Positions 9,035-18,156 of a stretch of 64,000 nt of DNA are shown piece after piece (the stretch's first letter is position 1; each line of letters begins with the position of its first letter). This stretch comes from JACKIP01 sp963710165 (GTDB lineage: Bacteria > Pseudomonadota > Alphaproteobacteria > Micavibrionales > Micavibrionaceae): NCBI GenBank assembly GCA_963710165.1, contig CAVPYZ010000003.1:1-64000 (forward strand), given 5' to 3'. A program made the translations under genes and the position numbers. The notes under the pieces are model-generated. The model worked only from the letters and a program-made list of their open reading frames with translations. It was not told the DNA's origin and ran no database searches.

Positions 9035-11592
9035 TTATCCGCCCACCACATTCACAATCCGACCGGGAACATAGATAAATTTACGAACCTGTTTGCCCTC
9101 CATCATTTTAACGACATTCGGCTCAGCCAAGGCGATGGCTTTAACTTCTTCCTCGATGCGTCGGCTTGCATGGTGATGGTGGCGCGTACTTTGCCATTGA
9201 CTTGTACCGCCATGGTAACCGTGTCTTGCACAAGCAGACTTTCATCGGCAACAGGCCATTTTTCATCGGCAAGCAGGGTTGTGTGACCCATCAATGACCA
9301 TAACTCCTCCGCCAAATGCGGGGTCATGGGATTGATAAGTTGGATCAGGGTTTTTGCGCCCTCATACTGTGCCCAGATTTCATCCTCTGTTTTCGGTTTG
9401 AATGCAAACAGCGCGTTTGAAAATTCACGAATACGCGCCACCGCTTTATTCATGTGAAAATCTTCGATATCTTGCGCGACGCCTTTCATGGCGGCATGTG
9501 TGGCACGACGCAGTTCCACGGCATTTTCTGAAAATGTGGATGGTTTTTCCGGCTTTGCAGATAGGTCGATATTGCTCAGCTCACGATGCAGTTTATTGAC
9601 AAAACGCCACGCACCGTCCACGCCGCCTGCTGTCCATGGCATATCGCGCTCTGGCGGGGAGTCAGAGAGAATAAAGAACCGTATGGCATCGGCGCCGTAC
9701 GTATCAAACATTTCCTGTGGATCAACGCCGTTATTCTTCGACTTCGAAATTTTAATCGTTGGCCCAACCTTGATTGGTTTGCCTGTATCGACGTGTACCA
9801 CGTCACCCTGATCATTTTTCATGACCTGATGTGGGTAAACGTAATTGTCGTTTTCATCCTGATAGGTTTCATGGGTCAGCATACCCTTGGGTAAACAAGG
9901 CATTAAACGGCTCATCTATATTCCAATAGCCACAATCGCGCAGGGCTTTGGTGAAAAAGCGCGCATAGAGAAGATGCAGAACCGCATGTTCCACCCCGCC
10001 AATATATTGATCAACCCCGCACCAATATTCGGCCTTATCCTTATCAAATCCGCAATGTGTATTGCGCGCATCGCAATAGCGTGCAAAATACCAACTGGAT
10101 TCAAGAAAGTATCAAAGGTGTCGGTTTCACGCGTGGCGTCTTTTTGACAGGTTGGACAGGTCGTATTCTTCCACGTCGGATGACGCAGAAGCGGATTTGC
10201 GGCCTCGTCAAAATTAATGTCATAGGGCAGTTCAACGGGAAGCTGATCTTCCGGAACGGGAACGATGCCGCACGCGTCACAATGGATAATCGGAATCGGA
10301 CACCCCCAGTAGCGTTGACGGGAAACACCCCAATCACGCAAACGAAAAACAGTCGCGCCTTCGCCCATGCCTTTTTCTTCCAGTTTTGCAATGACAGCGG
10401 CTTCTGGCTTCCGCGCTTTCCATGTCGTTTAAGAAATCGGAGTTGATCATCGGACCAGGACCTGTATAGGCTTCTTTTTCAATAGACGGCGCATCATCAG
10501 GCGAGCTGACAACTTGTGTAATCTTCAAATTATATTTTGTCGCGAAATCGAAATCTCGTTGATCATGGGCGGGAACACCGAAAAATCGCGCCTGTGCCGT
10601 AATCCATTAAAATGAAATTGGCGATGTAAACCGGCAACTCTTCGCCTGTGAAGGGATGGGTTATTGTTACGCCGCTGTCAAAGCCGACTTTTTCTGCCTG
10701 TGCAATGGCTTCTTCAGACGTGCCAAGCCCTTCGCATTCTTGTAAAAAGTCATCAAAGCCGTCTTTACCATCGCAAAGTTCTTTGGTGAGCGGATGTTCG
10801 GGAGCCAGCGCAAAAAAACTCGCGCCAAAAATCGTATCGGGGCGGGTGGTGTAGATATTTCAAACTGTGATCTGTGCCGTTAATCGGAAAATCGGCGTAC
10901 AATTCCTTGCGACTTACCAATCCAGTTTTCCTGCATGGTGCGGACTTTATCGGGCCATTTATCCAGTTTTTTCAGGTCGGATAGAAGTTCTTCGGCGTAA
11001 TCTGTGATTTTTAAGAACCACTGGTTCAGTTTACGGCGCTCAACGGGAACACCACTGCGCCAGCCTTTGCCATCAACCACTTGTTCATTGGCAAGAACGG
11101 TATTTTCAACAGGGTCCCAGTTAACAACGGATTCTTTACGATAAGCAATGCCTTCTTTCAAAAAATCCAGAAACATCTTTTGTTCATGACGGTAATATTC
11201 GGGGTGGCAAGTGGCAATTTCACGCTCCCAGTCGAATGCCAGACCCATTTGCAGCATTTGTTGCTTCATGTCGTCAATATTGGCGTAGGTCCAGTCGGAC
11301 GGATGCGTATTATTTTTAATCGCGGCATTTTCGGCGGGCAGACCCAGCGCGTCCCAGCCCATAGGGTTCAGCACATTATACCCTGATTTTTGCGATAACG
11401 CGCCACAACATCGGACAGGGTATAGTTACGTACATGTCCCATATGAAGTTTGCCCGACGGGTATGGCAGCATGGCCAGCACGTAATAGGGTTCTTTATCA
11501 GGATCCTCGGTCACGTTGAAGGATCGTTGATCCTTCCAGACCTGTTGCCATTTTTGTTCGGTTTCTTTGATGTTATAGCGTTCTGTTGTCAT
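9035..11592 (-). CDS. leuS: Leucyl-tRNA synthetase, many frameshifts
   Basis: Class I synthetase charging tRNA-Leu. It starts MTTERYNIKETEQKWQQVWK at 11592; the HIGH motif is HMGH (residues 50-53, in LPYPSGKLHMGHVRNYTLSD), and the KMSKS motif appears as KISKSKNNGVDP near 9740. The C-terminus, after a frame change near 9150, ends FIYVPGRIVNVVGG at 9035. Open pieces 11592-11368, 11374-10880, 10528-10334, 10368-9916 and 9915-9103 must be joined by at least five indel corrections. Total about 852 residues, normal. The first 20 bases are duplicated exactly at 12277-12296 (see the DUF4919-like gene). Confidence 0.93.
11573..11592. repeat. 20-bp direct repeat, copy at the leuS start
   Basis: ttatagcgttctgttgtcat, exactly identical to 12277-12296. 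It encodes the first codons of leuS (MTTERY) on the minus strand; identity stops at both ends. Confidence 0.9.
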
Positions 11593-11594
11593 TC

Positions 11595-12296
11595 TTATTG
11601 GCTTTTTTCTTCTTTTAATTTTTCTTTCATAGCCCGGACAGTAGGCCCTTGCTTTTGCATTTGCTCAGTAATGTTAAAATAAATTTTGTCTTTTTCACCC
11701 GTTTTTACATTTGAAACCTGATAAACATCGAACATTTGCTCATTTATTTTTTCAAGTGTTTTCGTTTCATATTTCTTTCTAAAATATAGTTCAATATAAA
11801 ATGTTGTTCACTTTTGTTGATTGCTTTGTAAGCTGTTTCTGGGGTTAGCCCATCACCTGTAGACGCCGCAGCTTTAGCAATTGTCTAGCCATTTGCCCAA
11901 AAAAACGCGACATTGATTCCGTTTCGCTTTTTCCCCCGAAACGCCGTCATCTTCATGTGCATATTTATATCACCAAAATATTTTTTTTGCATTTCTACCA
12001 TTTCTTTAGCTGAAGGGAGTTCTTTTAAAACTTCATCAATTTCAGCAGGCGGAAAATAGGGATCGTATAAAAGATGTCTCGGAATATAGGTCTCTCAATT
12101 TATTAAACATTTCCACATTATTTTGTAAAAATGTCTCATAGTTAGTTTCTACAAAGGCTTTGTATTCTTCATCTTTAAATTGGGCTTCCTCCTTTGCGGA
12201 AATTGGCATAGCCATAAAAATAATAAATAGAAAAAATAAAGCGCCCATAGGAAAGCTTTGTGATTGTAAATAAGTATTATAGCGTTCTGTTGTCAT
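11595..12296 (-). CDS. Exported DUF4919-like protein inserted before leuS, frameshifted
   Basis: Signal peptide (MGALFFLFIIFMAMPISAKEE, start 12248), or a longer form starting at 12296 whose first residues MTTERYN copy the leuS start. With frame corrections near 12080, 11950, 11890 and 11790 the body reads YDPYFPPAEIDEVLKELPSA, then GDGLTPETAYKAI and DVYQVSNVKTGEKDKIYFNI, ending EKLKEEKSQ. The GDG.TPETA..VI block and late IYFN match my memory of DUF4919 proteins, known mainly from Bacteroidetes and of unknown function. The gene is AT-rich, lies between a DUF3576 lipoprotein and leuS (normally near neighbours), and ends two bases before the leuS ATG. The family call is moderate because the reading depends on repaired frames. 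Confidence 0.55.
12277..12296. repeat. 20-bp direct repeat, distal copy
   Basis: Second exact copy of the leuS-start sequence, 704 bases upstream of the first. Together the copies bracket the DUF4919-like gene, as a target-site duplication or recombination footprint would. Confidence 0.9.
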
Positions 12297-12350
12297 AGAA
12301 CCGTTATAGCGGGAGATCTTTTAAAAATCACGAGGAAATTTAGAGAAGAT

Positions 12351-12605
12351 TTATTGGCTTGCTTCCAGATATAAAAGACGGGAGTCTGTTTCAGATTGCC
12401 TGACGGTCAAGCCATGCTGCTCCGCACGCTGTGTAACGAAGGCAGGTGTCATGTTTTGAGCGCCTATTTTAAAAGAGGTGCAAAGCCGTGTGCCGTCAAT
12501 ATCACGACCAATTGAATCAAACTGTGTCGGCTTTAATGCGTCGAAAACGCGGTCTGCGATATCCGGTGAATATTGAAATGTCACGATAGAATGTTGGTCA
12601 GTCAT
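12351..12605 (-). CDS. Hypothetical protein, 84 residues
   Basis: Not recognised. No signal peptide or membrane segment, so probably cytoplasmic. Notable residues are a lone Cys in TRLCTSF and a C-terminus SRLLYLEASQ. It sits between the leuS region and a lipoprotein gene on the same strand, with gaps of about 40-55 bases, so it could be co-transcribed. No overlapping frame competes with it. Confidence 0.55.
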   Translation of the reverse strand: MTDQHSIVTFQYSPDIADRVFDALKPTQFDSIGRDIDGTRLCTSFKIGAQNMTPAFVTQRAEQHGLTVRQSETDSRLLYLEASQ

Positions 12606-12645
12606 TTGGCGATATGTATAATAAATAAGTTATTCTTGTCAAGAT

Positions 12646-13212
12646 TTAGTGCCAGAAATCAAGGCCGCGTTCTTCGATTTCATCAAACGCTTCATCAAGT
12701 GCGTTATCGCCCTCGCGCAGATTGAATTCGTTGTAAACAGAACCCAGAATTCCTTGAACCCGTGAATTATAAAGGCAATTTATTTTCTTACGGTCTTTGC
12801 GATCCAGCTTCTTGGAAAGCTTGAAGCTGTATCTGAACATGGCCTCGTCAAAGCTTCCCGTATGGAATGACAGGCGTTTGGTACGATCGGCGCTGTAATA
12901 GGCCAATACGCCTTTACGGTCAAAGCGATCCTTGATGGAGCATTTATCATCACCGCCGCCTGACTCTTTTGAAGAATAAAAAACGCGGGTCGAATATCCG
13001 GGGGTTTCTGCATCGGGGTGTGTTTTGTCAGCTCTGCTTACTCCGATATTCTCCGCCAGATAGTTTTTTGATGTTAATTGGTGTTCCGGTGGTGTGACCA
13101 AAGAATAGGCATTGATACTGGTATTACTGGAAATCTCGTTCGTGCTACAGCCTGTCATCAAAACAACTGCCGTAAAGCATAACGTCACCAGATATGTATA
13201 TTTTTTCACCAT
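12646..13212 (-). CDS. Hypothetical lipoprotein
   Basis: Type II signal peptide with lipobox LMTGC and lipidated Cys22. The mature part of about 165 residues has two more Cys (DDKCSIKD and INCLYN), probably disulfide-bonded in the periplasm, a central KRLSFHTGSF stretch and a helical acidic C-terminus. Family not recognised. Followed on the same strand by the small gene at 12605. Confidence 0.72.
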   Translation of the reverse strand: MVKKYTYLVTLCFTAVVLMTGCSTNEISSNTSINAYSLVTPPEHQLTSKNYLAENIGVSRADKTHPDAETPGYSTRVFYSSKESGGGDDKCSIKDRFDRKGVLAYYSADRTKRLSFHTGSFDEAMFRYSFKLSKKLDRKDRKKINCLYNSRVQGILGSVYNEFNLREGDNALDEAFDEIEERGLDFWH

Positions 13213-13310
13213 TACTCACAGCATAGCATAAGAATGTCATAAATGCACGTTTTCTGCGCCCTGCAGCGCAGTATGAATGTTAAGAACTTGTTAAGATATT
13301 TACGTTATGT

Positions 13311-13844
13311 TTATGCGTCAATATCGGCAACACGCAATTGTCTGGCGCGTGTCAGGATGGCATTTTCCAATTCTCGTTCAGTTTCCGGCGCTACGGTTAC
13401 ATCTCTCCAACCGTCTTTTGTTTGCTGTTGCTGAAAGACTTTCACTTGTACACCGTCGGATTTGAGAGACTTGCTCAAAATCAGAACATTTAGTTTTAAA
13501 CGCTCATTCGGTGTGGCGGGCGGGCTGTACCAGTCGGTTGTGATCACGCCGCCAAACGGATCGGCATTATCAAGCGGCATAAAAGAAATCGTATCAAGCG
13601 ATGCACGCCACAGGTATGAGTTAACCCCGATACCGGTATCGCCGTCTTCCTTTTTTCCGCCGAACAGATTTAACCCGCCTGATCCGAAAATGCTGGGCGC
13701 TTCGGCATAAATATCATCATTGGTGGAGGCACGATCCGCGACCGTCGGGTACTTTGCTTCGGTTTTAATATTGCCGCAGGCTGATAAAAACAGGCTGCCC
13801 GTCAAAAAAAGGAAGGTCAGGAAAAAAGGAATAGAATATCTCAT
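13311..13844 (-). CDS. DUF3576 domain lipoprotein
   Basis: Type II signal peptide ending LSACG (Cys23) when started at the ATG at 13844; an upstream in-frame ATG at 13928 would place 28 non-signal residues in front and is unlikely. The mature part has the DUF3576 pattern: IGVNSYLWRASLDTISFMPL, DPFGGVITTDWY, then NERLKLNVLIL and an end rich in Glu and Arg (ETERELENAILTRARQLR). Proteins of this family commonly precede leuS in alphaproteobacteria. Here two other genes and the DUF4919-like insertion intervene. Function unknown; likely envelope-associated. Confidence 0.82.
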   Translation of the reverse strand: MRYSIPFFLTFLFLTGSLFLSACGNIKTEAKYPTVADRASTNDDIYAEAPSIFGSGGLNLFGGKKEDGDTGIGVNSYLWRASLDTISFMPLDNADPFGGVITTDWYSPPATPNERLKLNVLILSKSLKSDGVQVKVFQQQQTKDGWRDVTVAPETERELENAILTRARQLRVADIDA

Positions 13845-13969
13845 AACCTTATATTTAACATAGCTGTAGCGCGGCGCAAATAGGAAATAACGGTCTTTAT
13901 CCATATTATAAGCCGTTGCATAAATCACACACTTTCACATAAAATGTAACAGGTCATGCAATCCTTACG

Positions 13970-13997
13970 TTGACGGACAAAAGACATAGGATATATT
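13970..13997 (+). promoter_or_regulatory. Strong sigma70-like promoter of the porin gene
   Basis: TTGACG (13970-13975), 16-base spacer, TATATT (13992-13997). About 85 bases of leader remain before the porin ATG at 14088, which is preceded by the ribosome site gacggaga. Confidence 0.65.
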
Positions 13998-14087
13998 TAA
14001 CACATCGTGAATTTTGTTCATGATTCAGTATGGCTTTTAAAGCTTTTAATTTTAACATTTTTCTAACCTATAGACGGAGAAACATAA

Positions 14088-15368
14088 ATGAAAAAACTAC
14101 TACTTAGCAGTGTTGCCCTTTGCGGACTAGCATTTGCAGCACCAGCGTCAGCCGCAGAGCATGACGGCGGTGTACACCTTAAACTTGGTGGCTTTTATAA
14201 AGGTTACCTAACATATGTCGACCAAGACACAGCTCCTGGTGTTGAAGAGCGTAGCCTTGACTGGTTACAAAACACAGAAGTTCACTTCACAGGCGAAACA
14301 ACATTGGATAACGGTCTGACTGTTGGTGCGCATTTGGAAGTTGAAGCGGATAACAGCGATTCATTCGAAGTTGAAGAAAGCTATGCTTACTTTGCCGGCG
14401 CATGGGGTCGTATTAATGCCGGTGCTGAAAACGGTGCGGTATACCTTCTACAAGTTGCAGCGCCTTCTGCTGACAGCAATGTTGATGGTCTACGTCAATT
14501 TATTCAGCCTGTAAATTATGGTGCAACTTTGGGCGTTAATTTTCTTGGTTCATCTGACAGCTTAGATTCTGGTAGCCTTGTATTTGATGTCGATGGTGAC
14601 GGCGTTGCGTCTGCTGGTGATATTTTGACAGGTGTTGATATTGCAACTGGTGAAGATACTCTTATCAATGATCTTTTCGTATTTGATTATGATGATGATG
14701 TTTCTGGTTATTCAAATAAAATCACATATCTGACACCTGTTTTTGAAGGCTTTCAGGCTGGTTTTTCTTTTGCGCCTGAAAATGACGAAGATCGTCGCGG
14801 GGTAAATGGTGTCCATACTGATGATGATGCCGGTGAATTCGGTAACACTTATGAATTAGCACTACGTTATGCTGGTGAATTTGAAGGTTTCGGCTTTGCA
14901 TTCGGTGGTGGTTTTACGCACTCCGAACTTGAAGAAGAAGGTAGCCTGTTCTTCATTGATACAGATGGTAACGGCGTTCAAAACGGTGCTGAAGTCGGCG
15001 CAGGAGAGCGTGATGACCGTCAATCATGGAACTTGGGTCTTGACGTTGATGCCGGCGCATTCGGTGTTGGTGTTGCCTATGTTGAAGATGATCTAGGTTT
15101 TGAAGATGACGCAGATCGTGAAACATGGGTTGTTGGTGCTGACTATACAAATGGTCCTTGGAAACTTGGTGCATCTTACTATAACCAAGATCAAGAATTA
15201 TTCGGTCAGGATGAGCTAGATACAGATCGCTACACAGGTGGTGTTGTTTACACATACGGCCCGGGAATGACATTCCGCGGTTCTATCAGCTACATTGACC
15301 ATGAAACAGATGATCTGGGTGATGCGGAAGCAACTTCAGTTCTACTAGGTACACAAATCAACTTCTAA
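14088..15368 (+). CDS. Outer-membrane porin
   Basis: General diffusion porin. Signal peptide cleaved after APASA (residue ~22); the mature chain has the porin pattern of alternating strands (LKLGGFYKGYLTYVDQD, NGLTVGAHLEVEAD, WGRINAGAENG), strongly acidic loops and a final strand ending in Phe (VLLGTQINF), the signal for outer-membrane assembly. Two loops carry DxDGDG/DxDGNG segments (DVDGDGVASAGD near residue 167, DTDGNGVQNGAE near 291) that resemble calcium-binding loops. It has its own strong promoter and terminator, and codon use looks biased as in an abundant protein. Confidence 0.9.
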   Translation: MKKLLLSSVALCGLAFAAPASAAEHDGGVHLKLGGFYKGYLTYVDQDTAPGVEERSLDWLQNTEVHFTGETTLDNGLTVGAHLEVEADNSDSFEVEESYAYFAGAWGRINAGAENGAVYLLQVAAPSADSNVDGLRQFIQPVNYGATLGVNFLGSSDSLDSGSLVFDVDGDGVASAGDILTGVDIATGEDTLINDLFVFDYDDDVSGYSNKITYLTPVFEGFQAGFSFAPENDEDRRGVNGVHTDDDAGEFGNTYELALRYAGEFEGFGFAFGGGFTHSELEEEGSLFFIDTDGNGVQNGAEVGAGERDDRQSWNLGLDVDAGAFGVGVAYVEDDLGFEDDADRETWVVGADYTNGPWKLGASYYNQDQELFGQDELDTDRYTGGVVYTYGPGMTFRGSISYIDHETDDLGDAEATSVLLGTQINF

Positions 15369-15390
15369 GTTGAAACGTACATAAGAATTA

Positions 15391-15422
15391 AAAAAGGGCG
15401 GTTCATGTGAACCGCCCTTTTT
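15391..15422 (+). terminator. Rho-independent terminator of the porin gene
   Basis: Perfect 15-base inverted repeat (AAAAAGGGCGGTTCA, TG loop, complement) ending in a T run. It may also serve the convergent gene at 15449. Confidence 0.93.
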
Positions 15423-15448
15423 ATATGTTTGTGATAAAGATAAAAATC

Positions 15449-15985
15449 TTATTCGGCAGGTGAAAACGGCAGTGATGAATGATGGACGTTAATTCTCAAC
15501 TGGTCATTTTCATCTTCCATATAGCCGAATGTAAATTCAACCTTCTGTTCTTCGTCACCATCAACAGGCGTAAAGTAATAATTACCCATCGCTATGGCTG
15601 AATCACTATCAATAATCATTTTCTGTTCACCAAAGCGCACAGCTTTCCACGGTTTAATGGCAAAGCCCTTATCTTCGGCGACTTCGCCTTTTACAAAGTA
15701 AGATAGCGCCTGTTCAAATGTTTCGCGAAACTGGTCTTGTGATGTAAGGGTGGGTTTGAATAAAACGTCACCCTGTTCATAGGCATAAAGGGTTTTGATA
15801 TGGTCTTTAGCCACAGCCTTATAATCTTCATTTGCGATAAAGGCATTACTGATTTTCAAAATACCATCTGCCCATTCCTGTTGCGCGGCAAGTACCTGTT
15901 CTTCTGTAATTGTTGCAAATGCGGGTGTGGCGAATATACCGACTGCAACAGCTGTCATTAATAATTTACCAAAGGTCTTCTTCAT
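15449..15985 (-). CDS. Exported SnoaL-like (NTF2-fold) protein
   Basis: Signal peptide cleaved near TPAFA (residue ~24), then about 154 residues. The length, a helical start (EQVLAAQQEWADGILKISNAFI), a central DSAIAMGNYYF strand and an end VEFTFGYMEDENDQLRINVHHSSLP resemble periplasmic SnoaL/NTF2-like proteins, some of which are annotated as phosphoribosyl-AMP cyclohydrolase by transfer; no catalytic residues of that enzyme are present. The terminal HHSS is typical of this group. Substrate unknown. Confidence 0.6.
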   Translation of the reverse strand: MKKTFGKLLMTAVAVGIFATPAFATITEEQVLAAQQEWADGILKISNAFIANEDYKAVAKDHIKTLYAYEQGDVLFKPTLTSQDQFRETFEQALSYFVKGEVAEDKGFAIKPWKAVRFGEQKMIIDSDSAIAMGNYYFTPVDGDEEQKVEFTFGYMEDENDQLRINVHHSSLPFSPAE

Positions 15986-16056
15986 ATTTATCTCCTATAT
16001 TAATACGATCATTTAAGTTAGATATAGAATGGACTATTCACAAAACAAAATAAACC

Positions 16057-16698
16057 ATGCAGACACAATATAACGACATTAACAATCACATACGCAAGGT
16101 GAACCCGCACGCCAAATTGGTGGCGGTCAGTAAAAGACAGCCAGACGCACGTCTGGAAGACGCCTTGAATCTGGGACAGCGTATATTCGGGGAGAACCGC
16201 GTGCAAGAGGCGCAGGAGCATTGGGCGCACCGACGTGAGGTGTACCCCGATCTGGAACTACATTTAATCGGCCCCCTGCAAACCAATAAGGCCAAAGACG
16301 CCGTTGCGCTCTTCGATGTGATCCAGACGCTTGATCGTGAAAAACTGGCAAAAGCCCTTTCCAAAGAGATAGCCGCGCAAAATAAACCGCTTTCTTGCTT
16401 TATTCAGGTGAATATAGGTGATGAAGCGCAAAAAAGCGGTATTGATATAAAAGATATCGGTGATTTTTTGGCATTCTGCAAAAGCGAATGTGATCTGCGA
16501 ATTGAAGGGCTGATGTGTATCCCCCCTGTGGATGATCCTGCCGCGCTTCATTTTGCCCTCCTCAAAAAATTGGCGCGTAAACATGAAGTATCAGGATTAA
16601 GTATGGGGATGAGCGCCGATTATGAGAAAGCACTAAAGCTGGGGGCAACCTATATTAGAGTCGGAAGCGGACTTTTTGGCGAAAGAAACAGCGAATAA
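16057..16698 (+). CDS. yggS: YggS-family pyridoxal phosphate-binding protein
   Basis: Cytoplasmic PLP-homeostasis protein. Starts at 16057; the PLP lysine is in AVSKRQP (Lys26), followed by GENRVQEAQEHW, HLIGPLQTNKAKDA, QVNIGDEAQKSGI, GLMCIPP and the C-terminal phosphate-binding LSMGMSADYEKA and YIRVGSGLFGER. At 213 residues it is slightly shorter than the usual ~230 because the N-terminal helix is abridged. Stands alone on the plus strand, divergent from the SnoaL-like gene. Confidence 0.93.
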   Translation: MQTQYNDINNHIRKVNPHAKLVAVSKRQPDARLEDALNLGQRIFGENRVQEAQEHWAHRREVYPDLELHLIGPLQTNKAKDAVALFDVIQTLDREKLAKALSKEIAAQNKPLSCFIQVNIGDEAQKSGIDIKDIGDFLAFCKSECDLRIEGLMCIPPVDDPAALHFALLKKLARKHEVSGLSMGMSADYEKALKLGATYIRVGSGLFGERNSE

Positions 16699-16796
16699 TT
16701 GATATTAAACTGTTTTTTCTGAAAAATATTGAAATATCAACTTCTTCCTAAGGTTTTTATATTATAAAAGAAATAGAATAAAAAAATTGTGTATGT

Positions 16797-17297
16797 ATGT
16801 CGTTTAAATTTGAACATCTAAGTGTCCTGGTCGTGGAAGATACATTGCCCATGCGGAAAATTATCCACGCTGTCCTGATGACGCTGGGTGTGGGCAGTAT
16901 CTATAATGCCGATGGCGGGGAAGAGGGCTTTCGCAGTTTCGTCAAACATAATCAGGATATTATCATCACCGATTGGCATATGCCGAAATCCAGCGGGCTG
17001 GAGCTGATCCAGATGGTACGCCGTAGCGGCAATTCCCCCAATCGCTTTGTTCCCATTATTATGATGACAGGATATAGCGCGTTTCCACGCGTGTCAGAGG
17101 CGCGTGATACGGGTGTGACTGAATTTCTCGTCAAACCGTTTACAGCGGATGATCTGGCAAAACGCATCGCGCACGTCATCAACAAACCACGGGATTTTAT
17201 TGAGTCAAAAAATTACTTCGGTCCGGATCGTCGTCGTCGTTTTAATGATGATTTTCAGGGTGAAGAGCGTCGTAAAAAGCCGAAAAATCAGGGTTAG
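16797..17297 (+). CDS. CheY-like single-domain response regulator with basic tail
   Basis: Receiver domain with all active-site residues: acidic pair Glu14-Asp15, phosphoacceptor Asp59 (ITDWHMP), Thr91 (MMTGYS) and Lys113 (FLVKPF). After the receiver, residues ~135-166 form an Arg-rich tail (GPDRRRRF then GEERRKK) with no DNA-binding fold. Such tails occur in alphaproteobacterial single-domain regulators of unknown output. The gene at 17305, seven bases downstream, is probably its partner. No histidine kinase is adjacent. The 97-base gap upstream is very AT-rich. Confidence 0.85.
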   Translation: MSFKFEHLSVLVVEDTLPMRKIIHAVLMTLGVGSIYNADGGEEGFRSFVKHNQDIIITDWHMPKSSGLELIQMVRRSGNSPNRFVPIIMMTGYSAFPRVSEARDTGVTEFLVKPFTADDLAKRIAHVINKPRDFIESKNYFGPDRRRRFNDDFQGEERRKKPKNQG

Positions 17298-17304
17298 ATA
17301 AGAA

Positions 17305-17838
17305 ATGAGTAATAATCAGGAAGAGATCGAAACAAAAGTTATAAAGGCGTCCTACGTTTTGCAATCAAAAGTGGGTTCCGGCCCGCTTGACGCGCAAAAG
17401 GTGAGTGAGTCTCAACGCGTAATCGAAACCAATAAAGTTGATTTTGTGCCACTGGGGTTGGAAATTTTGGATAGCCTTGAGGTGATCTTGAATGAAGCAA
17501 AAGCATCCCAGATGGAGCCGGAAGAATTACGTGAAAAGCTGACCCAGCCGATCATGCAATTAAAGGCAAATGCGTCTATGTTTCATTATAATCTAATTGG
17601 TAATCTGGCGAATATTATGCTGAGCTTTCTAGAAAGCATCAAGGAAGTTGATAATGACGCGCTTGAAATTGTTGGTGCCCATCACCAAACCCTGAAAGCG
17701 ATTATTATGAAGCGTATGCAGGGCGATGGCGGTATGAATGGTACAGCCTTTCAAAACGAATTGAAAAGCGCTTGCCAACGCTATTTCACGAAACGCAATA
17801 TTTCTGTGGGAAGTGTTTTTACCGTGGATATGGACTGA
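17305..17838 (+). CDS. Conserved hypothetical helical protein paired with the CheY-like regulator
   Basis: 177 residues, almost entirely helical, no signal peptide or membrane segment. Central helices (LEILDSLEVILNEAKAS; MQLKANASMFHYNLIGNLANIMLSFLE) and HHQTLKAIIMKRMQGDGG suggest a helical bundle. An HPt-like or adaptor role is possible from the tight pairing with the response regulator, and several His residues could accept phosphate, but no classical HPt motif is evident. Confidence 0.65.
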   Translation: MSNNQEEIETKVIKASYVLQSKVGSGPLDAQKVSESQRVIETNKVDFVPLGLEILDSLEVILNEAKASQMEPEELREKLTQPIMQLKANASMFHYNLIGNLANIMLSFLESIKEVDNDALEIVGAHHQTLKAIIMKRMQGDGGMNGTAFQNELKSACQRYFTKRNISVGSVFTVDMD

Positions 17839-17875
17839 TTAAAAGCCTGTATTCAGTCGATAATCGCCATAGCAC

Positions 17876-17904
17876 TTGCAAAAATCTATAAAAGACATTA
17901 GATA
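17876..17904 (+). promoter_or_regulatory. Probable sigma70 promoter of infA
   Basis: TTGCAA (17876-17881), 17-base spacer, TAGATA (17899-17904), 33 bases before the infA ATG, with a ribosome site aaggat at about 17929. Confidence 0.55.
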
Positions 17905-17937
17905 TTCATAGTCTTAACAAGAAAATATAAGGATATT

Positions 17938-18156
17938 ATGCCAAAGGAAGAACTTATCGAATTTAAAGGGGTGGTTACGGAAGTGCTGCCCAATGCCATG
18001 TTTCGCGTCACATTGGAAAACGAACATGAAATACTGGCACATTCTGCGGGTAAAATGCGTAAAAACCGTATCCGCGTTTTGGCGGGCGACCGCGTTGTGG
18101 TGGAAATGACCCCCTATGACCTGACCAAGGGTCGCATCATCTTCCGTGAGAAATAA
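17938..18156 (+). CDS. infA: Translation initiation factor IF-1
   Basis: 72-residue S1/OB-fold protein that binds the ribosomal A site with IF-2 and IF-3. Family stretches: FKGVVTEVLPNAMFRVTLEN, HEILAHSAGKMRKNRIRVLAGD and VEMTPYDLTKGRI. Standard length. Its stop codon overlaps the start of the HAD gene (TAATG), so it leads an operon with HAD, maf and probably the RNase gene. Confidence 0.97.
   Translation: MPKEELIEFKGVVTEVLPNAMFRVTLENEHEILAHSAGKMRKNRIRVLAGDRVVVEMTPYDLTKGRIIFREK

Noticed and set aside
11573..12296. Insertion sequence at leuS
   Set aside because: The inserted segment has no transposase or terminal inverted repeats; only the 20-bp direct repeats support insertion, so I do not call it an IS element.
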